Source of the DNA: Scleroderma bovista
Taxonomy: Eukaryota > Basidiomycota > Agaricomycetes > Boletales > Sclerodermataceae
NCBI GenBank assembly: GCA_037178675.1
Contig: JAYMGJ010000028.1
Location: 19,232 to 83,231, forward strand
Reading direction: 5' to 3'
DNA: 64,000 bases
In this document: piece after piece, positions 22,201 to 40,787 of the stretch
Numbering within the stretch: position 1 is the stretch's first letter
Layout of the letters: each line of letters opens with the position of its first letter
Program-made: the position numbers and the translations under genes
Notes under the pieces: generated by a model
What the model saw: only the letters and a program-made list of their open reading frames with translations
What the model was told of the DNA's origin: nothing
Databases searched by the model: none

Positions 22201-25200
22201 CCCTTGAGCGCTGCGTTCTACTTGAATATGAGGGTAGCTGTTGGCAGGCGGCTCGTAATTACACACCTGCAGCAAGAGGCTGTCTACTCTGTCTCGTAGT
22301 ACTTGTATGTCTTTGGTGTAGCGTGCGCGGACATCAACCCCGGTGATCTTCTGAATTGACGTCGTCACGTTGTCAACGAAAGTAGGCCATGCATCACCAC
22401 TGAAGCACATTTTCCAACAGGTCATGATATGCGGATACGAAAGAGACGTACGTATCTTTCATAGAAACCAGGTATCCAACAAAGTCATCCAGCATAGAAA
22501 GTGCATCGCGTTTAAAGGACCTGAAACAAAGTCGGTCCTACTACCACTGTATAAAGGAGATTAACTGACGAATTCACATTATCCTTCATTAGCTGATCTA
22601 GCCTCCGCAGGAGGTTTTCGAAAATTTTTGTGGATTCTAAAACCTTTGCAGACTCCAAGACACTTTTTAGCAGAAAGGCGGGCTCTGATTCTTCTGATGA
22701 ATGTCCGCGGTTAGCTTGCACACCCCTCCGTGTTCTCTCACGGAACTCTTCTTGATCCTCGAACTTCTCTTCAGCGTATATATTGAGCTGTGTAAGGAGA
22801 CCCTCTGGAGGGTCGGAATATCGGAGGCCCTGCATAATTGGACATCTAGATCTTCTCGTTTAAAGGGTGGGGGCGGGGCGTACCACTATCACTTCGTTCA
22901 AACCTCGTCGGGTGAACTCATCACGCAGGACAATCCTCTCCTCCAAGGAATTGGGCCGGTTAGTAATGGCGTTGATAAGTGCCATGAATGCTATACGAGC
23001 TTCCCATATTCCGTCATCTTCAGTTAAGATGGTTGCGCTCTGCTCTATAAATTGGGAGTCGGAAACCTTGAGGGCATCCACCAGCGACTGGAATCGAAAC
23101 ACCTCATCGCGTGTTAAACGATATTCGGAGAATGACGCAAGGACGGACGGGTGGCCTTCGTCCAGTGAAAGCATGCACAAGGCTGCAAGTAATTCTGCAG
23201 CCAGGATGCGCGACCTCAGTGGTGCTCCATGAAAAATGAAATAAACCAAATGGCTTGTTACCATGGGAGTTATTAGGGCGCTGTTAAATCCTGGCTGATA
23301 CAAGATGAGCCAAAAAATACGCGAGCCTTCGTTTCAGAACATACTCGGGTGTTTAGTAGCACCCTGAGGCACCTTATCAACTCCAGCAGTACACTACCCT
23401 CGCCATCAGTCAGCACTCTTCTTTTACCTGGTTTCCCGGTCAAGGAGGACAGCAGATCTATAATGGCGGTCATCCCATGCTCCGCTAGGAAGCTTTCTAT
23501 CCATTCGAGTTTCGCTGTGGATAGATGGACTCGCAAAGAGATGAGATAGTTGACAAGCTTTGCATCCAAACTTCGTGCCTTCCGGAGACCATCGACATAG
23601 GCTCGAGCTGACGCATCGTTGTCCGTCCCGGTCATGGGCTCGCCTCCCAAGATGGTCCATAAGCTATTGAAAACACCTCCAGTTGTCTGAGGTTGTGCAA
23701 GCGCAGATAGCTCTGAAGAAGCGCCACTTTCGAATTCGCCGCTAAATCTCTTACCATCACCGGTCGGTTGTGGAAGGGGTGAGCACGTAGATCCCCACGT
23801 CGAAAAGGCCGAAAACCTTTTGAAGATACCCGAGTCACCAGAAAACTGTGGTAAAAGTCGAGGTAGTCTTGAAGGTATAGATGTAGTGGAACCTGGGGCC
23901 AATGCCTTTTCACTCGATAAAATTCGGGTCGGTTGAATATCCTGAATAAGTTGTCGCTTTTTCTCTAAGGATTGCCGGTATATGTTAGCCCTGGCGTCGT
24001 TTGTCAACCCAAGTTGGTCCTGGATGAACATAGTAATATATCAGCGAAATGAGGTTGACACCCAAGGTGAGGATACCATACTAGACAACGTTCCAGTTCC
24101 TCAGCCTCGATATCATTCCACCCTTCATCGGAATCACCGATTAGCCCAGAGGACACAGGAAAATTTCCGCCAGTGTTTTGTTCCATCAAGAGTGGCTCAC
24201 TGATACTCTTACGGTTTGCCGATGCAATGACAGCAGATGTAGTTGCTGGAGCAGGTTGAGCCCAGCTTGGGAAGAAGTTGGTAAGACGATTTTGGGCTAT
24301 CGAGGTTCTCCACTCCGGCGATACGGGTCCCGAAGCTGGAGTCTCAACAATGGACTTCTTCTGCTTTGCTGTATTGTCATCTCCGATCTCAGTAAAAGGT
24401 TCCATTTGCACTACTCCACTGGCTCCGGGAAGAGATTGCATGGACGGAGGGCGTGGTTTTGGTCGTAGGAACCAAAGTTCCGGGATACAAAAATGATATG
24501 CGGGTGTTTCTCCTGGTAAAGTAGCCAGTTTTTTCTGAAGCACCTCAACCATCCGAGCGGATGGTGCAAGCGGAGTGGCTTAGGCCTAGGCTTAGGACCC
24601 CCAGATACCTCAATAGATCCAAAGAAATCTCACCGATCGAGTTTCCGATTGACTGCTCCAGTGCATATTCGACGGTCTCAGCTTGCTTGGAAGTCGGCAT
24701 ACGTCTGACTAGACCAAGCTCCTCCACCACATTGTTGACTACATCACCAACCGTCGTGTGCGCCCCAAAGAACACGGTCCACTGAAATCCATCGTGTACT
24801 TCAGGGACACGTAAAAATACGAGGGATAGTGACAGCGGAAAATGCAAGGACACCAGACGTAACGCAGGTTTCTCCTCGTAAACGGGTAACTTTGGGTCAG
24901 TATCTTTCAGAAACGTTTTGATGGTAGTAGTAGAAGGGATAATGCCTGTTTTTGGTGATCAACAGGGTGGCAGCTAAAACATTAAATACTCACCATTGTC
25001 CAAAGCGTCAAGTTCAGCGGACTCCCATTGACGACCCGCTTTCTCCTTGCGTACTCGCTGGAGAGTCCAAGCAGAAGATGGCACATAGGAAGGAATGATT
25101 GCCTTCACTGATTCGAGGCGAGTTAAGATGTCAACAAGATTCTGAGCAGTTGCACTTGGCGATATGGCAGGATACTCTGTACTTCCATCCAGCAACAGCA

Positions 25201-25228
25201 CTGGGACAACTATTGCATCGTCCGCCAT
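19248..25228 (-). CDS. Diaphanous-type formin (GBD-FH3-FH1-FH2-DAD)
   Basis: Rho-regulated actin nucleator of the Bni1/SepA/Cdc12 type, acting at hyphal tips and septa. From the N-terminus (start ATG 25228, MADDAIVVPVLLLDG; the longer frame to 25252 opens with GTG) come a ubiquitin-like/Ras-association-like stretch, the GTPase-binding domain (DGLRKARSLDAKLVNY, about 23560), the FH3 region (22860-23300), coiled coil (21500-22840), and the FH1 domain with runs of 10-12 prolines (21110-21400). The FH2 domain follows, with KPFFWNKLDG and HKKNVTTVLDISRANN (from about 21080 down to 19500). The C-terminal autoinhibitory tail has the basic, Leu-bearing text ETIRMLKEGTFRNRARN. The stop is at 19248-19250. 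Many small introns. Confidence 0.92.
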
Positions 25229-25788
25229 TTCTCCGTCGGACCAACCCGACACTGTCGTTGGTGTTTACGAGTGTGTAATGCGCATAGCGTCGTGCCCATT
25301 GCGTGCAGCCTTGTACTGGGAGTCCAAACAATGATGTCATTTGGCTCGAACAAGGACCTCGACTTTGCTACCTCGCCCTGAAAATGCGGTGTTTCGATCA
25401 CCCTACAGTAAGCTGCATATAACTGGCCATTGCTCAGATGCGCACTTTTGTTTGGTTGTCAAATCTAGCGAAACAAGGTCGTTTGATGGGGTGTCCAGTG
25501 ATTGCTAAAATGAGCACACAAGACCGGTAAAATGAGTTAGGACGAGCGTATGCTGTGCTAATACAATTTTGAAGATTGACTACTAGAAGGGAGACTAAAG
25601 ATGGAGTGCACAAGCTTTCCGACACGGGGAGCATGTCACAATAATTCGGAACAGTTAAACTCATCGTTGTTGACCAAGCCATGGGGTTGTACGTGGTATA
25701 TATTAGGGACATGTAAGTATGACGAGGCAAGACGTGTAGTATGCATGCCATAAATTGGTTACAATATAGTGAACACATCATCTTCACT
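25229..25788. other. Intergenic, formin start to phosphatase stop
   Basis: 560 bp holding the formin promoter and the 3' UTR of the phosphatase. Open frames here (up to 127 codons) have no recognisable domain and no splice partners. Confidence 0.5.
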
Positions 25789-26972
25789 CTACATCCGCGA
25801 TCTCGTGGATACCGCAAGGTTTGCTTGTATTCTCGACACGTCGTCAGCTGAGAGTCCGCAGTAATTCTTCACGTACTCTTCTACTCCTCCGTATTTTCGA
25901 TTGAGGAGTTCCAAAAAGGCCTTCATAGTCCCATACCTGTAACGAGTGCGTGGGTGATCAGCGAAGTGGGCAACCCTCCCCCAAGGAGTATTCATACTGT
26001 GACGAGAGCATTCGCAATGCGGCGTTAGTGTTAGCGGAAAACATGGGCTCCTTGGAGAGTCGCCTGAGCACCTTCTCCCTCTCGGGTTCACGGCCAATGC
26101 GGGTGAGGGAGTAGTCATGACATATGTAATGGTCATCTACGCCTGCAAGCTACATTGACAAGAAGTGGTCGCAATGAGAACAGAGAGCGTAGGACATACC
26201 TTGAGGAGGATAGCAGCCATGATGCCGGTCCGATCTTTGCCCGCTTCACATATGGTAAGGACATATACCAGTTCATCGGTACATAGCCGCACCCGTACAG
26301 TGAAAGAGAAATGGATCATTTGGCTTGTCCCTGACATGCCGGAGGATGATACCGAAGGCGTTGCCAGCGTGATCAAGTATTTGAGTATATAACTTCATGA
26401 ATGCCTGAAGCAAGTTATATGTGTGATCCAATACATGAATGCACAGCAGTTCACACCTCAGTTGTCCCGGTAGCATACAGCTCGAATTTTCTGTGAGCGG
26501 CATCAGACGTATGTGGTCAAGATATGGCCGGGTTTGCTGTACATACGCACTTCGCAATACTCTCCGGACTGTAGTCTTCGGTTCTGAACACTGGGGCACG
26601 TACTATTTGCACGCCTTCAATGGTAGGTACTGGAGCGCTGTACTTCTTCATCTCTGGATCCGATCTAAGATCAAATACAGTGGTTATGCGAAGTGCCCTC
26701 ATTCTCTCCGCTCCTACGAAGGAAGTCTTTAGTATAGTCCCTGGACGCTTTTCTCGTGGATTCATTTGCACACCTTCCTCTGTTATGCTGGAGATTTCAG
26801 CTGCTCGGTAGGCGCAGCCAGGCTTCGTGATGACGTTTGGAGTAGCTGAAGGGTATGATCCTAGGTCGCGGACATTGGATACGCCGGAAATGGATACGAA
26901 TGGCGGTTTTGAGAGGATATCTGCAACGTAGGCGGGATCCAGGGGATCCAGTTCGTCGTCCATCGCAGTCAT
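25789..26972 (-). CDS. Tyrosine phosphatase family protein (Y_phosphatase3-like)
   Basis: Cysteine-dependent protein tyrosine/dual-specificity-type phosphatase. The N-terminus MTAMDDELDPLDPAYVAD leads to FVSISGVSNVRDLGSYP, AYRAAEISSITEEGV and ITTVFDLRSDPEM, the usual start of this family. The signature loop FHCTAGKDRTGIMAAILL (Cys and Arg of CX5R present) is split by an intron near 26240. The tail GTMKAFLELLNRKYGG and YVKNYCGLSADDVSRIQ is also family-typical. The stop is at 25789-25791. Divergent from MCM6 with 121 bp between start codons. Substrate unknown; the family includes phosphotyrosine and phosphoinositide phosphatases. Confidence 0.9.
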
Positions 26973-27093
26973 TAAAGTGAGCTGAACCCACAGATGGCCA
27001 CGATATGGGTGTCACGTGACAAAATGATCTTGAGGGCAGGCAGTCTCGTGTCCACTTGTCGCGTCTTTGCAAGTTACCTTAGCGAATATTACT
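26973..27093. promoter_or_regulatory. Divergent promoter, phosphatase / MCM6
   Basis: 121 bp between the two ATG codons. It contains GTGTCACGTGACAAAA with a palindromic GTCACGTGAC core at about 27011-27020, an E-box-like site that could serve both genes. Confidence 0.45.
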
Positions 27094-30770
<3,677 letters not shown>

Positions 30771-33700
30771 TTACTTCCGGGCCCCCAATCCCAACGTCCG
30801 CCGCTGCCGTTGTTGCATGGCAAGCGCGCCACCTAACGCACTCGTGGAAGTTATCGTCGGTTGTCCCGCTTGCCCCATCGATGAGCCCAACAGCCCATTC
30901 TGCTTGGCCCGTGGGTTAAGCGGAGACAGTACAGGACGCACAGTCACAGGTGGAGCAACCTCGCCAGTTACGCGGCGACGCATAGGAGGTCGGTTGATGT
31001 CCGCAAGACCGACTCCAAGTCCCGACCGCGATCCAGACTCGGTAGATCTACTGTCGTGGCTTCCAAACGAACTCCCGAATGCCAAAAGATCCGCACCGAG
31101 AGCTTGTCGGCGTGACTTTTCATGTTTGTTTTGGACCGCTCGGAAGTGACTGAGGAGTTCTTGCCATTTGATCTCCTCCCGACCGATCTTGGTCCGAGCA
31201 GCAAGAGGAACGGTGCTGGACATAGAATACGTCAAGTTTGCTCCTGGCTGATCAGAGGAGATACAAACGGTTTGGGAGCTATATGAAGGAAACCGGCGGA
31301 GTTGACTGCATTCAGTCGATTGCGTAGTGATACAAAGGCACTACTTTGTGGGAGGAGCATGAGCAACCCATAGAGGCACTTGAACAGGTAGGGGTATCGA
31401 TCAGGCTCAAGGAGTTGCAGGCGAAGATCTTGCCAGGTCCATGTCAACAGTACATAGAAATGGAGATGGCGCCTACGCACAAGTAAACACCGGTGACTCG
31501 ATTAGTTGGACAAGCTTGTCGATTTGTACCAACATCGCAACCGTGATCTCTAAGTCCGCGCTAACAGAAAAGTCAAGCACGACTGGACATCGATCGCCAT
31601 GGACACGTACAATATGGAAAGTAGGTTCGATGCATGTTCGTAAGCTTGTGCCAGGAGACATAGCGAGAAGACTGATACAGCGTTGTGACACCACGACCGA
31701 TACAGTGTCACGAACAAGGCTTGTCCGTCTTGCTAACCAAAGCCTCGAATGGGCCGACAAAGGATCGAACGAGGGAGCGCACTCACACGTATTTCCAGAC
31801 TTTTCAGCCTCCTCCTGAACTCCACGAGTTCAGGCGAGGTAATAAGAATCGTATTCAGCTTCTGAACGATCTCACTCGCAAACTCCAGGTCCTGTCGACG
31901 TTGTCAAATTTACAGCTTTATTGATGAAGATGGGATTGCACACCTCCTCTGTCTCCAAGATTTCCGCAAACGTCCTATATATACGTTCTGTGTTCAGGTT
32001 AAGGCATAGCTGCCGGATGATAAGGCTCCCGCGTGCTTCAAGTAGTTTTCGATCTGTACTGAACAACTCAAGGAGGTTCATCATAAAACCCTTGAAGTAG
32101 CCCTCCTCCGAGCTGGAAGATATTTGTGCAAGTAGCTGTAAATCATGTTTGATGACTTCTTCTGAGGGGTCCGACAGCGTCTTGAGCAGGGCTGGGAATG
32201 TACCGTCGTCCATGACAAGTATCTAGGGGAAGTCCCAAACTTCGTTGGTCCTTAAGTCGGCGCGAAGTAATATGAATCAATACCTTCTTCGGTGCTTTCT
32301 GATGAAGCATGATAAGCCACTTGAGAGCCGCCACCCGAGTTTGTTCGTGCTCGCTTAGAAACTGGATCGTCAGTTCGTTTACGGTAGCTTGATAGTCAAA
32401 CAAGTCCTGGTCTTCTTCCTCCACCGGCGACGGTGGCACAGCAGCCGTCGCAGAAGGCGCTGTAATTAGGCTATTTGAAGACATGCGGGACTCTGGTCGA
32501 CTAGAAGCATCTGATGTCGATGGCTGTGAGGTGCCTGTTCGCGGCCGTTGCGGTAGGGGTATGGTGATCTTGTCTGAAGTAGATGGTAATAGTTGACCAT
32601 CGGGTGGAGCTTCGGGCGGCGGATTTGCGTCGCCGGCAAGTGCAATGGATACGGTAGGTTGTCGAGAAGGGAGGGTTGTGGCTGTAGGCGTAGGTGAGCC
32701 AGCGGGGGGGCGGCTCGATGATTGCCACGACGGAATTTCAACAGGTGACGACAAGTCCTGGATAACCTTGGTGAGCAGCTTATTCGTTCTGATGGCGGCA
32801 GATTGGATCATTGGAACATGGTGGGCCAGGTTCGGCAATATGGCGGGGATGAAGCGTGGGGTAAAGGGTACCATGACTTCTTGTGCGAAACCGAGGAACT
32901 CTGCTAGCCATTGCAGGGAAGTTGATTGCTGAATCTCATCGTCTAATGGAGTATTTCATTTACATCGCAACTCAAAGCGAAGCGGTAACGTACGTAGGCC
33001 ATCTAATTGCTGGATGAGAATCTCAACGATAGCAGCATAGTCTATCCGGACTCCTTGACCAGGAACCCAAGCTATTCCAGATAAGCCAAATTAGATAGCA
33101 GAGAAACATAGACTCCCCACCTCCTGTACCCCGATCGACATTATAATCGACCTTGTGTTCCTTGTCTTGGTCAGAGATAATCGCAGCATGATCCCCGTTG
33201 GGTTGAATTTCATCGGACTGATAAATGTCTTCCATGTTGGTAAGCTCCTCTCGTCGCCGTCGAATCTCACTAATGTCACGAATTTCCCGAAGGAAGTCAG
33301 CAAGAAGATTCTCCGTCGCGACCCGGACATCTTCTGTTGGGTCTGACAGGTATTTCCTAGAAGTTGCGGCTGGATCAGCCACAAATAAGGAAATTCGTCC
33401 CACTCACTCACAAAAGGCCGTCCAAAAATTCGGGCAAGTATGAAATGAGTTCCAACTCAGGGACTGAGTCTAGCACCGTAATCCATGAAACAAGATAACT
33501 CCTTGTAAACGGACTGATGACATAAATCCGCTCTCTGAGAAGGGGGATAAACCGCGCGAGGGAGAATGCCTTCCTTTGAGTGAACGCTGCAGGGTGGTCG
33601 GGGGGGAATGGGACCAGTATGCTTTGGTCCTGAGGGTCGGAACGGTCACGAACTTTTTCAGTTTCTGGATACTGCGGAACATAGACAGAAGCAGTCTCCG

Positions 33701-34338
33701 CGACGATGTCCTTCAATAGGCGGTCCAAGAGTTCCGCGCCATTCTTGACAGATATCTCTGAATCTGCAGCGAGCTGAACAACGATTTAGGTAACTGCGCA
33801 GACCACGAACATGATGGGAAATCACCTTGCTGAGAGCATCGAATATAGGGTTGAAATAGACGAGTACCTCACCCTTGGATACCTTGGCAATATTGTATAG
33901 GCACTCAGCCGAAAAGTATCTGATTCTGTTCTCCGGGTCGGTGAAGCACGTAAGGACAGGTTCGATGAATTTGTCCATGTACGGCGCAACGTCCACTCCA
34001 AGCGCGATAGCGGTACCAGCGAGGCCAATTAAACCACCATTTCGTATGTGCAAAGGGTTCGAGATATTACTGAACATGTCAACCAGCTGGTCGATGATTT
34101 GGTTGATTCGACGGTCGTCTTTCTGTTGGTGGCATTCTCGGACCTGTCTACACGAGTGTCGTGAGTGGTGCACATACGCAAGTGTGAGGGGTGACTAGCT
34201 ACTTCTCGAGGTCAAGAGCTGCAGCTTTTCGCTTCTCGTATATCTTGTCAACCAGCTGCTTTGCCACCGAAGCCTCTGGCAGATATCAGGTGTTCAGCGG
34301 GGGCCATTAGCACCGGGTGTGCATAGTTACTCACCCAT
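30771..34338 (-). CDS. VAC14: VAC14, PtdIns(3,5)P2 regulatory scaffold
   Basis: HEAT-repeat scaffold that assembles the lipid kinase Fab1/PIKfyve and phosphatase Fig4 on vacuole/endosome membranes. Start ATG at 34338; only ATGG lies in exon 1, followed by an intron into [20 protein letters not shown], the conserved VAC14 N-terminus. The HEAT region includes [34 protein letters not shown] and [19 protein letters not shown] Pro/Ser/Thr-rich linker (about 32450-32760) precedes [22 protein letters not shown]. The C-terminal Fig4-binding domain has [24 protein letters not shown] and [16 protein letters not shown]. The tail after 31235 is Ser/Arg-rich and ends at 30771-30773. Confidence 0.93.
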
Positions 34339-34923
34339 GGTCGTAAGTCGGCGTTGCTGAAGACCCGGCCTGGAAACCAGACACGCTATGTGATACCAAC
34401 ACCCCAGTGACCTAGTCCCAAATACGATTTTGTCTATATACACACATAACAATTTCAAAAACTATCGGCTGGGCACAAGTTCACCTCTCCAGAATTGTAG
34501 CTGATACAAATACACCGAGTCGTTGTACACGATTTTGCATGCATACTACACATTATATTGATCGATGCTTGTGTCAAATAGTTTGACACTGGGAGAGAAA
34601 TAGGGTACAAGTAGACTCCATAACTTGTGTGAATATTTGACATTGAAGATGTGTATGTCTTGTGATATAGAAATATGGTGTAAGGTATTAGTAGGTGTAG
34701 TTCTTGTCACCACGATTCTAGGAGGGTAATTTGTGCTTGCGTCCAGACCTTGTTTAGCCCGAACTGCTAGTGCCGAGACTAAGGCGTGGATGAAGCTGTT
34801 AAATAAAATAAGAGCACTGGCATTCAATGGAGGAATCAGGCGTTCCCTTCTGCACTTATTGCTGTAAACGAATTTAGCGTCGGGACAAACGAGTCTCAGT
34901 TATGCCTCGATACTTTTGAGTAA
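34339..34923. other. AT-richer intergenic stretch, no gene seen
   Basis: 585 bp upstream of VAC14 and downstream of the uncertain small gene. Short frames on the minus strand (for example at 34546-34827) show no domain and no coherent splicing. Confidence 0.5.
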
Positions 34924-35434
34924 TCAAAAGTACGTTGGCCCGCCGACAAACGCAAATGCAAGCAGTAATTTCAGCACAACATTGGTGTTCAAGACAAGAA
35001 AGGAATGTCTCGAGACCCGAGGGGTGTGGATTACACTCATAGTTGCTATAATGCAAAGCTCCAGTGAGAACTCAACCACTATCTCACTTTCGTCATCCTT
35101 TGACAGTCAAGCAGAGCGATCCATGCGGCATTGCATAGTAGCTACATACCTCACAAATAGCAGCGGTGGATTCCCTGTCTTTTTGCGGTGCGGCTTGAGC
35201 TTGCCGTCCAGTGGATTTGCAGGGCAGCTGTGTGTAAGATGCGGTTCTATACGCAAATCGGATCCAAGGGTTGTCCCAGTTCACCAGAGACTTGGGGGCA
35301 CGGAAACGGGACTTCTAGAGATTGGCTACAAAGCTCAGGTACAGCGATGGTCATCCTGCTTATCTAATGGATACCAAGTCTATCAATTGTGATGGGAGGC
35401 TTCTGGGCGACATTTGATTCTTGTCCTCTTCCAT
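34924..35434 (-). CDS. Possible short gene with C-terminal hydrophobic segment
   Basis: Uncertain. From an ATG at 35434 (MEEDKNQMSPRSLPSQ), splicing with GT-AG introns near 35350-35371, 35228-35285 and 35104-35154 gives an open frame. It ends in a hydrophobic stretch (VVLKLLLAFAFVGGPTYF) before a stop at 34924-34926. Two alternative donors in the middle give different internal text, either LPCKSTGRQAQAAPQ or CPANPLDGKLKPHRKK, and I cannot decide between them. The hydrophobic end resembles a single membrane helix. No family recognised. It could also be chance open frame. Confidence 0.28.
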
Positions 35435-35621
35435 CTCTGCTGGTCTAGCGACCTGCGCAGGATTTACCTTTACCTTTCTTGTTCCGATACCTGTGCCTCT
35501 ATCAAGGATCACAATTGTTCCCTTTTGTACACACTGCCGCAATAAACCAACTCCTCCGTGCTTGCCTTGGCTGCAACACATCGCCGTTCATTAACATTCG
35601 TCGTATCTTCTGAACAAAGTC

Positions 35622-37303
35622 ATGGTCCATGAGTTTCCTCATAGGTGAGTGATCTTCCAATCATTCGCTGTTGGTATCCCAGTCGCCTTACTGACAAACG
35701 CCACAGAATGAACCCTTCTTATCTCCGTAGGGCGCCATCGGACTGCGTCTCCCCCGACCCTGCAAATACGCTCACTGATCGCCTTAACAAGCTGCTCAAC
35801 TCCTCTGGTACTGGTTATGTCCTTAGCCTTTGCCCAGGACAACAATATCCTATCACCGCGCCTCTGCTCTTTGCTGCACCCAGCCAAGAGATCAGCACGG
35901 CTGGCTACCCTACTGGGAATGACAGAGCGACTCTGATTGTCTCTGGCCCTGTTTTTTCCAATGGCACCGGCCACACCACTGCTGTGGATGGGACTTGTCA
36001 CAATTGCAACGGCGTCACCCTCCGCAACGTGCAGGTGAGGCTATGCTGCTCTAGGCCTGTCTGTATTCTCACAGAGGTTCCTGACAATGCGACAGATCAA
36101 TGGCACAAGACTTGGCGGTCCCCCTATCAATGGGGGCGGCAATATTGAAATGGGTGGCGGAAACTCGAACCAGCTCATCGAATATGTCCATTCATATGAC
36201 CCGCGCGGTTGGTCGTGTCTCCATATAGCAGAGGGAACGCTTAACTGCAATAATGTTACCGTCCAAAATAACGACATTGGACCAGCCGGTTCAGACCTGT
36301 TCCAACAATGGGCGGACGGTATTTCGTTTTCCTGTCGCAATGGTCTGGTTAGGAATAACATGATCAACAACCCAACGGATGGTGGCATTGTACTCTTTGG
36401 CGCACCTGGTACACGTGTGGAAAATAACACAATTTGGGTAGAATCGGTGCGCCCAGCTATGTATATTTACTCGGCGCCTACTAATAATAGCGTTAACACG
36501 CAGAATACATTGCTCGGGGGTATCAACATGGTGGATTACAATCCATTCAGTGGCAATTACACTGGAGTTATTGTTACAAACAATACGATCGCAGGCGGAT
36601 TTGCCGATGGATCCCCTACAGGGTCCCAGGTCAAGGGTACGAACAACGAAGACGTCATCATCAAGTATGTCTATCCCGTCTGCGGTAGTCAGTCAGTCGG
36701 CTCATTTCCCTCAGAATCGGTATCGCCATTGGCCCACGCACTTGGTTCGGAAATGAGTATGGGAAAAATGTCAGCACCGGAGGGACAGTCCTGAACAACC
36801 AGCTTACTGGCGCGTTCAGCTATGGTATTGCGATGTCCTCGGCAAAGAACTTTATTGTGGAAAATAACGTTCTGATCGGGAACACTTCCTTCATTGGTGC
36901 TCGGGGTCCAAACTGTACAGCAGATGACCCCACGCCGCCTCCCAGCGCGTTCGTCATCGACTTGAACACCACAACGCAATCAACGACACAGTTGGACTTT
37001 GTATCTGTTTCGGATGGTGACAGTTTGACTTGTGTAATGCCACCTACAGACGGAGACTACTGGCCATTTGGGGGAAAACCTACCCCGCCAGAGTCATCCC
37101 CCTCGGCGACATCGGCGCCATCGTCTCATTCTAATACAGGGGCAACTGTTGGAATCATATTGGGTGCCATTGCCGCAGTCCTCATTATCGCTGTGATAGC
37201 ATGGTATGTTCGGAAATGGGCTATCAAACGGGCTGAAGCTAGGAAAATCATGAACACGACGAGACAACATTCGGGAAATGATCGGATAAAGGAACAGTTC
37301 TAA
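35622..37303 (+). CDS. Right-handed parallel beta-helix protein with C-terminal membrane helix
   Basis: Exon 1 (35622-35644) gives MVHEFPHR, joined to MNPSYLRRAPSDCVSPDP. The body holds a long series of Asn-rich turns typical of parallel beta-helix (pectate-lyase-like) folds: NCNGVTLRNVQ, NGGGNIEMGGGNSNQLIEY, LNCNNVTVQNNDIGPAGSD, GLVRNNMINNPTDGGIVLFG, TRVENNTIW, GVIVTNNTIAGGF and KNFIVENNVLIGN. Many NxT/NxS sites suggest glycosylation. After a Pro/Ser/Thr stalk (PTPPESSPSATSAPSSH) comes one hydrophobic helix (VGIILGAIAAVLIIAVIAW) and a basic cytosolic tail. I see no convincing N-terminal signal peptide; the start could be misplaced. Probably a conserved Agaricomycete cell-surface protein. No catalytic residues of a polysaccharide lyase can be assigned. 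Confidence 0.82.
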
Positions 37304-37564
37304 TTATTTTGGACCATGTTGTGCATACGAGATATCCATACCCTACTTACTTCCTATAGACTCTTACTTAGACGAGCTTTCATTGATACTGCATTTGTTA
37401 CTGTACATACATTCCAGTGTTCCACCATGAGTCGATTACGTAACTCACATATGACTAAGCACGATGTGGCACGGCAAATGTTTGTCAGGGCCTACTTTCA
37501 AAGGGTTTCGTTGTGTACACCCGGTTCACATCATCGTTTCTCCATCTCCCTTGTCACCATCAAA

Positions 37565-40234
<2,670 letters not shown>

Positions 40235-40787
40235 AAATCTCCGCCACATATCGCATCCAAGCCATGAGATGCTTCAAGACACGACAACATCGTGACTATC
40301 TGCGGTTGGACCACGCTCAAGACCATCGCCTGAACAACGCGTTGTGGACATGCTATTCTCTTCCGCTATGCAATGGCACACTTTCACTGGTTTAATTCAT
40401 GTCATTTTCTACAGGGTCCAAGACACAGCGTTGCGGAAACGGGCGTGCACCATCCCCGTGAAGTGGGATAACGTAGGTACTTGTACGTTCTTGGAAAGGT
40501 CATACAAGATTGTCGTCCCGACTTTTGTCCCCCATTCTTCAGCCTGTCGTTTTTGCTTCCTCTTCTCACTCGTACACTTTGCTAATTCCCTTCCTGAGAC
40601 TCTTTTGGTGTTCCAGATTTCCGTAATTGAAGACACCCACCTTGTAACTTAGAAATCAACTATAAAATATTCTGCGGTAGTGAGAAACTGAAGTGACTTT
40701 GGATTGCAAAAGTCGAAAAAGTAACTAAGAACAGGGATGTGCATGCAGTTTCATCCGTAGACTATCCGCCTCATCATACGTCTGCCG
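40235..40787. other. Intergenic, no gene seen
   Basis: Downstream of PAP1. Frames of up to 100 codons here have no recognisable content; probably 3' UTR sequence. Confidence 0.45.

Noticed and set aside
34924..35000. Resemblance of the hydrophobic end of the small gene to the V-ATPase assembly factor VMA21
   Set aside because: The K...P..YF pattern fits loosely, but the second membrane helix expected in VMA21 is not found downstream.
34916..35392. 158-codon frame on the + strand
   Set aside because: Begins at a weak start, has no recognisable content, and the minus strand offers a better spliced reading.
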